Shown here: positions 8,922 through 18,770 of the stretch, piece by piece
How the letters are laid out: each line of letters begins with the position of its first letter
Numbering within the stretch: position 1 is the first letter of the stretch
NCBI GenBank assembly: GCA_021413825.1
Contig: JAIOPQ010000005.1
Span: 1 to 64,000 of the forward strand
Reading direction: 5' to 3'
From: Spirochaetia bacterium
Lineage (GTDB): Bacteria > Spirochaetota > Leptospiria > Leptospirales > Leptonemataceae
Length of the DNA: 64,000 nt
Made by a program: the position numbers and the translations under genes
Notes under the pieces: generated by a model
What the model saw: only the letters and a program-made list of their open reading frames with translations
The model's database searches: none
What the model was told of the DNA's origin: nothing

Positions 8922-9830
8922 TCAATTCTTGAGCAAAGACGATAACGCAGACTGCAACTGTGGAAACTGAAATGTAAAACCTGTGGAAGAAATCCTATCC
9001 GAAGCAACGCGTGTGCTATCCAGAACCATGTCAGACATCTGTCCCAGGATCAATTTAAGAACGAATCCAGGAACTCTTGGAAGGAAGAAGGGTTTTCCCA
9101 GCGTCGCGGCAATGGCTTGCAATAGCTCGGCATTTGTTACCGGCAATGGAGCGACAGCGTTGTATACGCCGCTCAAGTCCCCGCTTAAAATAGCAGACTT
9201 GTCCAGGGTTCTGTCAATTGCAATCGCGAACAAGCGCACCAGATCATCTATGTGAATCCAGGAAACAAACTGTTCGCCCGATCCGAGCGCTGATCCCATT
9301 CCCATTCTAACTGGAGCTGCCATCTGAGGTAAGGCACCTCCCTGGCTCGCCAGAACTACTCCAATGCGCAGTACGACGTTGCGCGAAGCAACGTCCGTTA
9401 GCCGTCCAAGAGATGCTTCCCAGGCAACCGTCGTTTCAGCGAGAAACCCGCTTCCGCTTCCGTCCGATTCAGAAAGCCAGTTTTGGCCACGATCGCCGTA
9501 GTAACCAATTGCGGAGGCAGAAACGACTACAGGGCGCAGGTTAGCCGCCTTAATTTGCTCTGCAAGAAATTCGGCAGCCTGACGTCTACTCTGGTTGATC
9601 TGCGCTTTTTTTTCTTCCGTCCAGCGGCCGGCAACCGATTCGCCAGCAAGGTGTACAACCGCATGGACTCCATCCAGAGCTCCTGGACTCATGCGATGCT
9701 GTCCTGGGTCCCATTGAACTGCGGCATCGGGCCTGCGACTGAGGATTCGCACCTCCACGCCCTTGCGTTCGAGGAGGGCTGTCAGATGACGACCGATCAG
9801 GCCTGTTCCACCTGTGATTGCGACTATCAT
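8922..9830 (-). CDS. TIGR01777 family NAD(P)-binding epimerase
   Basis: A 302-residue atypical SDR of the TIGR01777/SDR39U1 type. It has the N-terminal MIVAITGGTGLIGRHL Rossmann motif, VVHLAGESVAGRW, SASAIGYYGDRG with the Ser and Tyr positions, FVSWIHIDDLVRLF and the C-terminal YNAVAPLPVTNAEL. The biochemical role of the family is poorly known; cell-division (SulA-like annotation) and sugar-epimerase roles have been suggested. ATG 9830 is chosen because it begins at the Rossmann strand and has GGGA upstream. It probably begins the transcript that continues into the photolyase run and diverges from the gene at 9897. Confidence 0.9.
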   Translation of the reverse strand: MIVAITGGTGLIGRHLTALLERKGVEVRILSRRPDAAVQWDPGQHRMSPGALDGVHAVVHLAGESVAGRWTEEKKAQINQSRRQAAEFLAEQIKAANLRPVVVSASAIGYYGDRGQNWLSESDGSGSGFLAETTVAWEASLGRLTDVASRNVVLRIGVVLASQGGALPQMAAPVRMGMGSALGSGEQFVSWIHIDDLVRLFAIAIDRTLDKSAILSGDLSGVYNAVAPLPVTNAELLQAIAATLGKPFFLPRVPGFVLKLILGQMSDMVLDSTRVASDRISSTGFTFQFPQLQSALSSLLKN

Positions 9831-9896
9831 ATCCCAGCGAGCTTCGGAGCCTGAATTCGCAAAGCCTTTTATCAAAATCAATTGCAATGTCCAGGG

Positions 9897-11570
9897 ATGT
9901 ATACAGTTTTCGGCATGCCTTACTCACTTTCCAAACACGGTCGCTCAATGCTTGAAACGTACAAGAAATCCGGGAAGGAGAAGTCGCTCATACTCCCAAC
10001 ATTCAGGCCCATTCTGGAAAGGCCCATCAACATACTTACGTTCCTTCTTCTTGCGGGCGCGCCTGCACTATTTCACTTTTACGGGCTCTGGTATGCTGTT
10101 GCTACGGTACTTGTCGCAATCGCTCTATTTGGTGTGCGTGAGCTATTTATCCAGGATGATCATGCCATTGTGCGCATCTACGGCCCCTTTGGGCGGTTAC
10201 GGTTTGTATTCGAGAATCTCTTTAGAGACAAATACTTGCAATACTTTAGCGAATCGAATACTGATGGACGGCCAATTCCGCGAATCGTGCGCGATTATAT
10301 CTACCAGAAAGCCCATCATGTAAAGGCAATGTCGAGCTTTGGAACTGAGCTGGATATTTTTGACAGCGAACTGTCAACGGGCTGCAGAATTCTTCATAGA
10401 AATTTTCCCGCACAGGTTAAAAGAGTAACCTACGACTGTGCCGTGGGAGAGGGAAGACCGGGAGTTAGACCCTTCATAGTGAAGAATGCGATTAACGTCT
10501 CTGCCATGAGCTATGGGGCAATCAACAATCGCGCCGCAGAAGCGTTGAGTCTGGGCGCGCTCGATGTAGCATACGTGAACACGGGAGAGGGCGGGTATGG
10601 CCCGCACGGAGCCGCTGGAAACGATGTGGTGTTTCAGATTGGGACAGGCAAATTTGGAGTTGGCGACGAAATCACAATGCCAGATGGAAATACTGCCAGG
10701 GTATTGAATAGAGACGTTCTCAAGGAATTGGTTCAAAAGCATCCCAATATTCGGATGATTCAGCTAAAAATTTCTCAGGGTGCAAAGCCGGGAATAGGTG
10801 GCCATCTGCCTGCTGAAAAAGTGACGCCAGAAATCGCAGACGTCAGGCGAGTAACTCCATTTAAGACTGTGATTAGCCCACCCCAGCACACAGAACTTCT
10901 GGCAGGCTCTCCCAGGGAAGGGGTTCAAAAACTAATGGAATTCCTGGAAGAAATCCGGAGGATAACGGAGCTTCCAGTAGGCATCAAGATTTGCGTGGGT
11001 AGATTGGATGAGCTGGATTTGCTCGCCCTTGCGATGAAAGAGACGGGCAAAGGCCCGGATGCAATTCAAGTGGATGGAGCGGATGGTGGAACAGGGGCTG
11101 CACCCAATCTATTTGTAAACTATGTTGGCTACGGCAGCTGCATTGAAACGCTACAGTATTTTCATCGCAGGTTAATCGAGCAGGGCATTCGCGATCGGGT
11201 TAAGCTTAGTGCGTCAGGAAGGATTTTTACGCCTGCCCACGCAGCACATGCGTTTGCTGCCGGTGCAGATATTTGCGAAACTGCCCGCGGTGCAATGCTT
11301 TCATTGGGTTGCATTCAGGCCATTAAATGTCACACAAACGATTGTCCAACCGGAATTACTACTAATAGCCCCTGGCGCATGCATGGACTTCACATCCCAG
11401 AAAAATCCACGCGTGTTCATCATTTCTTGAAAGGCTTTCATGAAGATATGCTGGAGCTTACACGAGTAATTGGGAAGAGTGACCCCCGAGACATTGAATT
11501 GGACGACATTAGAGTTCTCTCGCGCGCGGGCGTTTTCTCTTCGTTCTTTAGCGATGAGAAATTGAAGTGA
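9897..11570 (+). CDS. FMN-binding glutamate-synthase-family protein, membrane-anchored
   Basis: Two hydrophobic segments near the N-terminus (LTFLLLAGAPALFHF and the following ATVLVAIALFGV) precede a domain homologous to the FMN-binding half of glutamate synthase. Landmarks are AMSYGAINNRAAEAL, ISQGAKPGIGGHLP, DGADGGTGAAP and CIQAIKCHTNDCPTG, which matches the Fe-S cysteine cluster of GltB. There is no glutamine amidotransferase domain, so it is not a full glutamate synthase; stand-alone members are oxidoreductases of unclear substrate. The start is uncertain: ATG 9897 is used, with ATG 9915 and 9948 as alternatives, none having a strong ribosome site. Confidence 0.85.
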   Translation: MYTVFGMPYSLSKHGRSMLETYKKSGKEKSLILPTFRPILERPINILTFLLLAGAPALFHFYGLWYAVATVLVAIALFGVRELFIQDDHAIVRIYGPFGRLRFVFENLFRDKYLQYFSESNTDGRPIPRIVRDYIYQKAHHVKAMSSFGTELDIFDSELSTGCRILHRNFPAQVKRVTYDCAVGEGRPGVRPFIVKNAINVSAMSYGAINNRAAEALSLGALDVAYVNTGEGGYGPHGAAGNDVVFQIGTGKFGVGDEITMPDGNTARVLNRDVLKELVQKHPNIRMIQLKISQGAKPGIGGHLPAEKVTPEIADVRRVTPFKTVISPPQHTELLAGSPREGVQKLMEFLEEIRRITELPVGIKICVGRLDELDLLALAMKETGKGPDAIQVDGADGGTGAAPNLFVNYVGYGSCIETLQYFHRRLIEQGIRDRVKLSASGRIFTPAHAAHAFAAGADICETARGAMLSLGCIQAIKCHTNDCPTGITTNSPWRMHGLHIPEKSTRVHHFLKGFHEDMLELTRVIGKSDPRDIELDDIRVLSRAGVFSSFFSDEKLK

Positions 11571-11577
11571 ATCCAAT

Positions 11578-12483
11578 TTGAGAAATCCAGTCATACACTG
11601 GACATTGCGCATTGTGGGTTGGGTCGGAATTAATTCCGTCCTTGGGACCATGAATGCTCTTTTGATTTCATTTTATTCAGCAGAGCCGTTCATTCGTGTC
11701 TTCATCACAGCGCAGCTCACAACGCACGTACTGTGCTTGCTGGTCGAAGCTTCCATGTTTACCATCGGCCTGTATTTGTACAGATTGGGTGAGCGCAGGC
11801 GGCAGTCTGCGTTGTTCTTCGGGATTGCACTGGTGTTTACAGCTTTTGCTGCTGTTGCAGGCGTGTTTCTGGGCGGGCTAATCCACGTGGAATTGCTTGG
11901 ATTTCATCCGTATCAGAACAATCGTTTTTACAGTGTAATATTTGGATCTATAATTCTCGCAATTGCACTTACCAGCCTTGAACGATTCTTCAGGCACCTG
12001 AGTGAAACGCGATATAAAGCGGAGCAGGCTTTGCAGGAAGCGCGATTACAAGTCTTACAGGAACGCATGCGTCCCCATTTTCTTTTTAACGCGCTGAATA
12101 CCATTCATTCTCTGCTGCAAAGTTCGCCAGCTGATGCGGACAATGCGCTACTGAAGCTCGCAGACAGTTATCGCTTTCTCCTTGGAGACCTGAAGATTCC
12201 GCCTCTTTCATTGCAGCCGCTGATTGAGAATGCATTCCGGCATGGGATTCAGAATGTTCCCGGGGATGCCGTGGTTAGTATAACGGCCGTGCGCAGCCAG
12301 GACACTCTGGAAATCATGGTCCATGATTCCGGTCCAGGGGGAGCATTTGAATCGAATGAATCGCGCACACTCTCTAACATCAGGGAACGGCTACGTTTTT
12401 ATTTTGACCGGGTGCATGTTGACCTAGAAAATCACCCAGGCGGCGGAGCCATAGCCACCTTGAGATTTAAATTGGAGGCTTAG
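11578..12483 (+). CDS. LytS/YehU-type sensor histidine kinase with apparent internal deletion
   Basis: The N-terminal half has about four membrane helices. The kinase half has the family H-box (MRPHFLFNALNTIHS, phospho-acceptor His) and the ATP-binding IPPLSLQPLIENAFRHGI with N-box, then HDSGPGG and LSNIRERL. In the family these two boxes are separated by about 50 residues including a conserved acidic helix and YLxIxxxRF. Here YRFLLGD runs almost directly into IPPL, so some 40-50 residues seem missing in frame (DNA near 12180-12200). The kinase may be inactive, or this may be an assembly fault. It starts with TTG and lies 1 base before its LytTR partner. Confidence 0.8.
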   Translation: MRNPVIHWTLRIVGWVGINSVLGTMNALLISFYSAEPFIRVFITAQLTTHVLCLLVEASMFTIGLYLYRLGERRRQSALFFGIALVFTAFAAVAGVFLGGLIHVELLGFHPYQNNRFYSVIFGSIILAIALTSLERFFRHLSETRYKAEQALQEARLQVLQERMRPHFLFNALNTIHSLLQSSPADADNALLKLADSYRFLLGDLKIPPLSLQPLIENAFRHGIQNVPGDAVVSITAVRSQDTLEIMVHDSGPGGAFESNESRTLSNIRERLRFYFDRVHVDLENHPGGGAIATLRFKLEA

Positions 12484-12484
12484 T

Positions 12485-13183
12485 GTGCGCCTAACGTGTT
12501 ATGTCATCGAGGATGAACCACCCGCACGCGAGCTTTTGTTCCGTTTGATCGAACGGCGCAAGGACCTTGCGTTGCTTGGTTGGGCTGGAGATGCAAACGC
12601 AGCATTGAATTATCTCAAAATCAGCCCTGCTGACCTTATCTTCCTGGATGTCCATTTGCCGGGTATGTCTGGATTTGAATTCCTTGAAGCACTTGGTCCG
12701 TGTCCACCTGTGGTATTTACAACAGCCGGAACCGGGCACGCAGTGCCTGCATTCACATATGGCGCCGTTGACTTCCTGCTAAAACCATTTACCGAAGAGC
12801 GCTTTGACATTGCAGTGAATCGAGTGATTCAATCGGCAGCCAAAGCGGGCGCAACCAATCCCGGGCTTGCCATCAGAGAAGATGAAAACCATTATTTGAT
12901 TCCATATAGTGATATTATCTATTTATCTTCCCGTGGCAAAGCCAGTGCCATCCATACTACGGACCGCGATTTTGAAACACAGAAGCTCTTAAAGGATTTA
13001 GAAAGCCGCATGCCGGAAGGTTTCATGCGCATCCACAAGCAGTTTATCGTGAACCTGGCATTTGTTTCCCATATAAGATATCGCATGGGTGGAGGTTATA
13101 CGGCATTTCTCCGTGACTCGGATGAAACGTCCCTGCCTGTGGGACGGCAATTCGCCCCGGCACTGAAGACTATATTTGCGTGA
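12485..13183 (+). CDS. LytTR-family response regulator
   Basis: The receiver domain (about residues 1-120) has the acid pair in IEDEPPA, phosphoacceptor Asp in LIFLDVHLPG, Thr in VVFTTA and Lys in FLLKPF. The C-terminal LytTR DNA-binding domain (about 135-232) has FMRIHKQFIVNL and the LPVGRQFAP end. It is a cytoplasmic transcription factor normally phosphorylated by the LytS-type kinase encoded just upstream (GTG start, one base after that gene's TAG). The regulator itself appears complete. Its target promoters cannot be told from this window. Confidence 0.93.
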   Translation: MRLTCYVIEDEPPARELLFRLIERRKDLALLGWAGDANAALNYLKISPADLIFLDVHLPGMSGFEFLEALGPCPPVVFTTAGTGHAVPAFTYGAVDFLLKPFTEERFDIAVNRVIQSAAKAGATNPGLAIREDENHYLIPYSDIIYLSSRGKASAIHTTDRDFETQKLLKDLESRMPEGFMRIHKQFIVNLAFVSHIRYRMGGGYTAFLRDSDETSLPVGRQFAPALKTIFA

Positions 13184-13184
13184 C

Positions 13185-14123
13185 CTACTTGCTTCTTGCC
13201 TCTGCGCTGCCTGCATTAATTAGCAACTTTGAGGAATCAACGGCTTCAAACTGACTGCCGTTCACTCGGCCAAGCTCACGCAGAATGTCGTTGTTCCATT
13301 TCTCATTTGGTGCGCCGGACATGAACCAATCAGATCCGTTGTCTGCCAGTATCATTCCGTATTGCTTTAGTGCGTCGAGAATTACGCGCGTTTGGGGTGA
13401 AAATTGTCCCGTCGCGAAATTGGATTTCAAACGAAAGCGCATACCCATGGGAGGAATGTTCTTGTCTTTCTTAGAAGACGCGAAGTGAGTCGCGGGCCAT
13501 ACAAAAGCCTTCTGTGTATTGCGTGCTGTGAAACGAATCGCATGAGTAATCTTTCCTGCAGCAACTTCCTCGTAGCGCACAAGTCCTGGGAAGATTGGAA
13601 GGCCGGCTGCATCGGCAGATGTCCAGCCGGAAGGTCTGAGCTTGTTGGATTTTAGGTCAAATATTGCTCCCGAGCCAGCGCTCCAGATACCGTTAGCCGC
13701 TTTCCTGGCAGCATACAGTTCGTACAGCTTGCAGTCTTTCTCGTCAATAACCAGAACATGGCGATCTCCGTCACTTGCCTCTCCGCCTTCAATGGGAGGT
13801 TTTAGTGGGAGCGGATATGGACCGGCATCGCTTTCATCTGCGTATTGGAAAGAAACCCGGACGCCCTTGCCGGTTTGCAAAGTGAATGGAATTCCAATGG
13901 GTCCGCCTTCCCAGAGCCCCGAACCAAAGTCTGCCTTGAGTTTCTTCTGAGCGCCTATGCTTTGAATGTAAGCATTTGAAAGAGCGTGGACTGGCAGGGA
14001 GTCAACTCTGGTATTCCAGATGTTGTTAGATGGAAAAACGTCACATTTGCCAATTCGCGGCTGTCCTGCAAGCGGGCTGATAAGGACAAAAAGCAGGACA
14101 AAATTCTGGAATGAGGATCGCAT
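13185..14123 (-). CDS. Secreted protein of unknown function
   Basis: A 312-residue protein with an N-terminal signal sequence (MRSSFQNFVLLFVLISPLAG). The mature part begins with a distinctive CDVFPSNNIWNT segment and contains VLVIDEKDCKLYELYAA, HAIRFTARNTQ and WPATHFASS; this pattern recurs in exported proteins of several phyla, but I know no characterised member. No catalytic motif can be named. It converges on the LytTR regulator gene with 1 base between the stops. A TTG at 14129 would add two residues; the ATG at 14123 is preferred. Confidence 0.75.
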   Translation of the reverse strand: MRSSFQNFVLLFVLISPLAGQPRIGKCDVFPSNNIWNTRVDSLPVHALSNAYIQSIGAQKKLKADFGSGLWEGGPIGIPFTLQTGKGVRVSFQYADESDAGPYPLPLKPPIEGGEASDGDRHVLVIDEKDCKLYELYAARKAANGIWSAGSGAIFDLKSNKLRPSGWTSADAAGLPIFPGLVRYEEVAAGKITHAIRFTARNTQKAFVWPATHFASSKKDKNIPPMGMRFRLKSNFATGQFSPQTRVILDALKQYGMILADNGSDWFMSGAPNEKWNNDILRELGRVNGSQFEAVDSSKLLINAGSAEARSK

Positions 14124-14234
14124 ACACAATGGGACGATCGGCCGCCGTCGCGGGAATGATTTTTTTCAGATTTCTGTCACAGACAGGAAGCGTCATTCGT
14201 CGTTCTCAATGAAGGTTGTTTCATGGAGAAAAAA

Positions 14235-14642
14235 ATGAACAAGAATATTGCCTGGGGCATTCTCTTCGGGTTTTCAGGCGCCGGTTTGATTGGTAATGCG
14301 CTGTTTATGTTACTTGCGCCGGCCACCTGGTATCGCGAGTTGCCCGCTGCCGTGCCTGATTTTGGACCTTATAACGAACATTTTGTGCGAGATATAGCGT
14401 GCGCTGGTTTCGTTTTTGGATGTGTTTCGCTGGCTGCAATTCGTTGGCATGCATTTCGTTTTCAGGCCACCATCTTGCTTGCTGCTTTCTATGGAACCCA
14501 TAGTGTGCTGCACATTTTCGATACAGCACGCGGGTTCGTCAGTGCAGAACACTGGTTGATTGATCTGCCGCTCGTGCACGTACCGGCTCTGCTTTTTCTG
14601 GGACTGGCGATGGTTGCAAGTCGCAGTGAGCGACGAACATGA
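14235..14642 (+). CDS. Small four-helix integral membrane protein
   Basis: A 135-residue protein with about four hydrophobic helices (ILFGFSGAGLIGNALFMLL, DIACAGFVFGCVSLAAI, ATILLAAFYGTHSVLHI, HVPALLFLGLAMV). ATG 14235 is preferred to ATG 14223 because GGAG sits 6-7 bases before it. The arrangement suggests an inner-membrane protein; no function can be assigned. Its stop overlaps the start of a 57-residue ORF, and an NmrA-type reductase follows, so the three likely form one operon. Confidence 0.75.
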   Translation: MNKNIAWGILFGFSGAGLIGNALFMLLAPATWYRELPAAVPDFGPYNEHFVRDIACAGFVFGCVSLAAIRWHAFRFQATILLAAFYGTHSVLHIFDTARGFVSAEHWLIDLPLVHVPALLFLGLAMVASRSERRT

Positions 14643-14812
14643 AATCGTTTCTGCTGATAGCTGCTGCCAGTATCGCAGGTCTTTACCTGGCGTTTGTTCC
14701 GCTCCTGAGATCTGTATTTCCGGAGCATCGCAGTATCTGCCCCTGTCATAATTCTATTAACGTCATTAAGTTGCGATTTGAACGACTCGCTTCGCTCGCA
14801 CTGGGAGATTAA
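14639..14812 (+). CDS. 57-residue membrane-anchored small protein
   Basis: A small ORF whose ATG overlaps the preceding stop (ATGA) and which ends 1 base before the next gene's ATG, so it fills the gap exactly. It encodes a hydrophobic N-terminal anchor (MKSFLLIAAASIAGLYLAFV), a CPCHNS motif near residues 34-39 and a short amphipathic tail. The tight coupling on both sides supports a real gene. The Cys-x-Cys-His cluster could bind metal, which is a guess. It may also be a decayed remnant of a longer membrane protein. Confidence 0.55.
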   Translation: MKSFLLIAAASIAGLYLAFVPLLRSVFPEHRSICPCHNSINVIKLRFERLASLALGD

Positions 14813-14813
14813 C

Positions 14814-15587
14814 ATGGATTCTCAAATTCTAATTCTGGGAGCCACAGGACTTTTGGGAAAATATGTGACGAAAGTTCTAAAAGCAAAACACCCAATTCTG
14901 GCAGGTCGAACAAAGCCGGCTAACGTGAAACAGGAATTCTGGAGAGATGTGGATCTTTTAACCTGCACCGGGCTTGAGGTTGCCTTGACTGGCGTAGATA
15001 CTGTTGTGCATCTCGCATCAGCCACACGCGGATTTGATTCTCGCGTGGACGTGGACGGAACTGCAGAACTACTCCGAGTAGCCCGCGCAAAGAACATCAA
15101 ACATCTACTATACGTCTCCATTGTTGGAATTGATAGAATTCCGATTAAGTACTATAAGATCAAACTGGAAACCGAAAAGTTGATCAAGGATGCAGGCCTT
15201 CCGTATACGATTCTTCGCGCAACTCAGTTTCATGAGTTTGTGGATCTGATTCTTGAAAAGGCCATGGGACTTCCTCTGGGATTTGGCCTGAAGCGCGCCA
15301 GGATTCAGCCCGTTGAAACGGCGGCAGTTGCTCGTGAGATTGGAACCCTTCTGGATCGTGGTCCAGGGAATGATACCATCGAACTGGGCGGCCCCGAAGT
15401 ATTCACATTTTCTGATCTCGCACGCACCTGGCTTGCGGCGCAGAAGCAGAGCAAGTTGATTGTGCCCATACCAGAACTTTTTTTTGGAAAGGCCGGCAGA
15501 CCTTTGACTGCAGGTGCCCTGACCACCAATCGTGCCTCCAGGGATTCGATTGGCTGGAACGCCTGGCTGCAGGCTAAGTACGGTTAA
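14814..15587 (+). CDS. NmrA-like NAD(P)-binding protein
   Basis: A 257-residue atypical SDR with the N-terminal ILILGATGLLGKYV Rossmann motif, TVVHLASATRG, HLLYVSIVGIDRIP and PYTILRATQFHEF, all typical of NmrA/TMR-type NAD(P)H-binding proteins that act as reductases or redox sensors. The classical YxxxK is replaced by YYKIKLETE. The start is ATG 14814, which has GGGAG 7-8 bases upstream; a longer reading from 14778 would run over the small ORF. It is the third gene of the run starting at 14235. Substrate unknown. Confidence 0.86.
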   Translation: MDSQILILGATGLLGKYVTKVLKAKHPILAGRTKPANVKQEFWRDVDLLTCTGLEVALTGVDTVVHLASATRGFDSRVDVDGTAELLRVARAKNIKHLLYVSIVGIDRIPIKYYKIKLETEKLIKDAGLPYTILRATQFHEFVDLILEKAMGLPLGFGLKRARIQPVETAAVAREIGTLLDRGPGNDTIELGGPEVFTFSDLARTWLAAQKQSKLIVPIPELFFGKAGRPLTAGALTTNRASRDSIGWNAWLQAKYG

Positions 15588-15665
15588 TGGGACTTGTGTA
15601 AAGCGCGTGTGATGGGGCCGCTCCGGATAAAGTATGTGCGATGGTCGCAAGTCAAAGAAGGGTAA

Positions 15666-18593
15666 CTAAATCCCAAGCTCTTTGAGCCTATTGTAGAAGG
15701 TCGCACGTTTCAAGCCCAACGCTTTAGCTGCGTCCACTTTGTTTCCGTTGGTTTTGGCGAGTGCTGCAAGTATAATCTGGCGAGCCTGCTCGTTTAGAAT
15801 ATCTTCCAGCGGCCTTCCATCCCAGCCTTCTTGCCTCGCTTGCGTTGCGCGAATCGGAGTAGTTTCTTCACCAAGTCTGGATTTTCTAAAATCCAATACA
15901 TGAACTGGCAGATCGTCTCGCCTGATTATTTCCGTTCTGGAATTGACAATTGCCTGGATCACGGCGTTTTCAAGCTCGCGCACATTTCCCGGCCAGTTGA
16001 AATGCGATAAAGCCTCCATGGCGCGATCATCGCAGCGTCGCATTGTATAGCCCATTTCTGTGCTGTATTTCTCCACGAAGTAATTCACAAGCGCAGGAAT
16101 GTCTGTGCGACGTTCGCGTAAAGGCGGAACTCGCAGTTGAAATACGTTAATGCGATAGTAGAGATCCTGCCTGAATAATCCCTTAGCCTGCATGGCTTCC
16201 AGATCGCGGTTGGTTGCAAATATGAACTGGCAGTCGGCCTTTAGCTCCTTTGTTCCCCCAACTCGCTGATACTTTTTCTCCTGGATCAGTCGCAGCAACT
16301 TAGGCTGCATCTCAAGCGGCATCTCACCGATTTCATCAAAGAAGATTGTTCCGCCCGTGGCCTGTTCGATTCGTCCGGGGCGATCTGTTTTGGCGTCAGT
16401 GAACGATCCCTTGATATGTCCAAAAATCTCACTTTCCCAGAGGTTAGCCGGAATTGCAGCACAGTTGACTGCAACAAACGGACTTCCAGCGGGGCTTGAG
16501 GTTTCGTGAATCAGGTTTGCCACCATGTCCTTACCGGTTCCAGTTTCTCCTGTAACCAGCATGGGTTGTTTTTTTCCGGCAAGCTTTCTAGTTTGTTCCA
16601 CGAGTTCAGTCATGGATTTGCTGAGGTATACAAGCGACTTGCTGCCCAGTCTATGTTCGCGTGCGTTGTGGATTCCCACAATGTATTCCGATAATTGCTG
16701 AACGCTGTCTTCTGCCTTGCCTTTGAGTAGAGACAGCTCATCGTAGAGCATTGCATTTCTGATCGAAAGTGCTGCAGAGAGTCTAAACGCCTCAAGCAGG
16801 TTCAAATTCGATTCGGTCAGATTTTCTTTGATTGTTTTTCCCGCCACCATGTAGCCGAACAGTTCGTTTCTAAACGAGAGAGGAATGAGCAGATAGAAAT
16901 TGTCCTGTGAGAGTTCGCCAAGGAATGTTCTAATTGTGCGAGCGTTCTCATGATAGCTATGGGTTACTCCCGATTGTTCAGAGAACGGAAGCCGCGATAT
17001 ATCGCGTAGGTTTGTGATTGCATTGAGTTCTGCAAAAAAATCTTCCGGAGGATTGAAGCGCTTGATTACATGGAATGCGCGCGGAACAAACTCAGACACA
17101 TAGTCAGGAATTTCACCAACGCTGCTGGAAACGTATCTGTCAAATCGATCGATTACCGTGATGAATCCCTTGTCGAACCCCAGAATTCTGTGAAGAGTTG
17201 CCAGGATTTTGTCAATCAGCGAATCAAGAGTACGCCCGGGCTCCTCGATTGCCATAGCCAGAAAATCTTTCTTGAGATCCTCCATTTGTTGTAAATGAAA
17301 GATGAGTTCTTCTTCCGCTTCCCTTGTCATCCGTTCCTGCTCAAGGACTCGTTGCTGGGCCGTGAATTTTTCCTGACGAATCGTATTGAATCGATCACTG
17401 AGTGCAAGTGCAAGCAGAATAGCCTCAATAGCAAGACCACCCTGTGCGCTGTAGTCGGTAAACGGCGTGCTTGGCAACCATCCCCAACTCTTCATGTTGA
17501 AGATAAGGGCGCCTACTAAAACAAAGCTCCAGGCTGTCAGGTAGTAACGTGTAGGCCTGAATCCATCCTGCAAAGTATATGCACCCGCAGCAATGACCGT
17601 GCAAACTCCAATTAGACCCACAAGAATCAAAATCGTAATTGCTACGCGGTATGGAATAAAAAACGACAGGAGAGCAATAGCAATGGCCGTTATCATAAGA
17701 ACTGACGTTATGCGATGTATCTCAGGTGTGCGCATCGCAGTGTTTAGAAATTGTCGGCAGAATAGCAGCGCCCAGAAGATTCCAAGCGATGCAAAAAATG
17801 GGATCGAACCTAGATTCCACCAGCCAGACATGGGTAGATACTTACGCGCCAGACCGTTCACAGCGAATTGCAGCATTCCATGAATACAAAAGAGTGCCAG
17901 TGAATAGTAGAGGTAGGTTCGTTCACGGAGCGCAACGTACAGTGACAGGTTGTACAGAATCATTACGATGATCAGGCCGTAGTAAAGACCAAGCGCAAAC
18001 TGTGTATTCTGGTCTTCACGGGCAAAAGCGTCTGGTCTAAAGAGGGTCAGTGGAAGTGAAATGGACCCGTTGCTCTTTACCTGCAAGTATACGTCGATGC
18101 TACTCTGCGGCCGGACAGCGAGCGGGAAAATATAGACGCGATGTTTAATGCTCTTGCTTTCTATAATCGACGGCCTTGCAGACTCTCCCTCTCGCACAAA
18201 GAAAACCCGGGCATCGTCCAGGAGTGGATTGGCAAGTTCAAGGAGCATCTCCTTGTGAAGCGTAAGCGGATTGTGAACACGAAATCGAACCCAGTAGGTA
18301 GCCGAGCTGTATCCAAAATTGGGGATCCTATCCCAACCATAGCTGTAAAAGCGCGAGCCACCGGCGGCCACAACATCCTCGACAGTGAGCGCGCTACGCT
18401 CATCCTTCAGAATCTCAAGGAAGCTACCAAGGCGGAAGGTTCCCCGACCCGCTTCCAGAATCACAGGTTCTGCAGCCTCAAGCGCCGAAGGCAGGGAAAG
18501 CGCGAATACGATCGCAGGAATGAGTCGCAACGTAACCAGCCACGCACGATGGAACTGTGTTTTGCTTGTCAGAATCTGAGATTTAGTGTCCAA
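15666..18593 (-). CDS. 7TMR-DISM sensor / GAF / sigma-54-type AAA+ / Fis activator
   Basis: A 975-residue membrane regulator. After a signal sequence comes an extracytoplasmic jelly-roll 7TMR-DISMED2-type domain (about 40-185), seven membrane helices (about 195-400), a coiled coil, a GAF domain (about 450-610), and an AAA+ domain with Walker A GETGTGKD near 680, sigma-54 contact loop GSFTDA near 729 (canonical GAFTGA), and Walker [12 protein letters not shown] near 750. The last 25 residues form a Fis-type helix-turn-helix. It should sense an envelope signal and activate RpoN promoters directly, without a separate kinase. A consensus sigma-54 promoter lies in the divergent gap. The start is a TTG at 18593 without a clear ribosome site. 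Confidence 0.92.
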   Translation of the reverse strand: MDTKSQILTSKTQFHRAWLVTLRLIPAIVFALSLPSALEAAEPVILEAGRGTFRLGSFLEILKDERSALTVEDVVAAGGSRFYSYGWDRIPNFGYSSATYWVRFRVHNPLTLHKEMLLELANPLLDDARVFFVREGESARPSIIESKSIKHRVYIFPLAVRPQSSIDVYLQVKSNGSISLPLTLFRPDAFAREDQNTQFALGLYYGLIIVMILYNLSLYVALRERTYLYYSLALFCIHGMLQFAVNGLARKYLPMSGWWNLGSIPFFASLGIFWALLFCRQFLNTAMRTPEIHRITSVLMITAIAIALLSFFIPYRVAITILILVGLIGVCTVIAAGAYTLQDGFRPTRYYLTAWSFVLVGALIFNMKSWGWLPSTPFTDYSAQGGLAIEAILLALALSDRFNTIRQEKFTAQQRVLEQERMTREAEEELIFHLQQMEDLKKDFLAMAIEEPGRTLDSLIDKILATLHRILGFDKGFITVIDRFDRYVSSSVGEIPDYVSEFVPRAFHVIKRFNPPEDFFAELNAITNLRDISRLPFSEQSGVTHSYHENARTIRTFLGELSQDNFYLLIPLSFRNELFGYMVAGKTIKENLTESNLNLLEAFRLSAALSIRNAMLYDELSLLKGKAEDSVQQLSEYIVGIHNAREHRLGSKSLVYLSKSMTELVEQTRKLAGKKQPMLVTGETGTGKDMVANLIHETSSPAGSPFVAVNCAAIPANLWESEIFGHIKGSFTDAKTDRPGRIEQATGGTIFFDEIGEMPLEMQPKLLRLIQEKKYQRVGGTKELKADCQFIFATNRDLEAMQAKGLFRQDLYYRINVFQLRVPPLRERRTDIPALVNYFVEKYSTEMGYTMRRCDDRAMEALSHFNWPGNVRELENAVIQAIVNSRTEIIRRDDLPVHVLDFRKSRLGEETTPIRATQARQEGWDGRPLEDILNEQARQIILAALAKTNGNKVDAAKALGLKRATFYNRLKELGI

Positions 18594-18620
18594 GTTTTTA
18601 GATATTCCAGAATTTTATAC

Positions 18621-18636
18621 ATCCAGGTTTCTGGAT
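18621..18636. promoter_or_regulatory. Inverted repeat ATCCAG-gttt-CTGGAT, candidate enhancer site
   Basis: A perfect 6-base inverted repeat with a 4-base spacer. It is flanked on both sides by further TTCCAG boxes (about 18605-18610 and 18637-18642). It lies about 220 bases upstream of the sigma-54 promoter, within the usual reach of activator-binding enhancers. Assignment to the Fis-type activator next door is an inference. Confidence 0.5.
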
Positions 18637-18770
18637 TTCCAGTCTTTTTTGTACCTTTTCTCAGGTATGTCATCCCAAAAAACCCGATTGCACAGAAAAA
18701 AGGGGAAACAGGTAGATTTTATAAGGCACGGGTTTCTTCCTTAGTAGCAGCCATTTTCGGGCAGTTCAAC

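Noticed and set aside
9814-10323. A 169-codon plus-strand frame
   Set aside because: It overlaps the glutamate-synthase-like gene in another frame and shows no family motif or signal.
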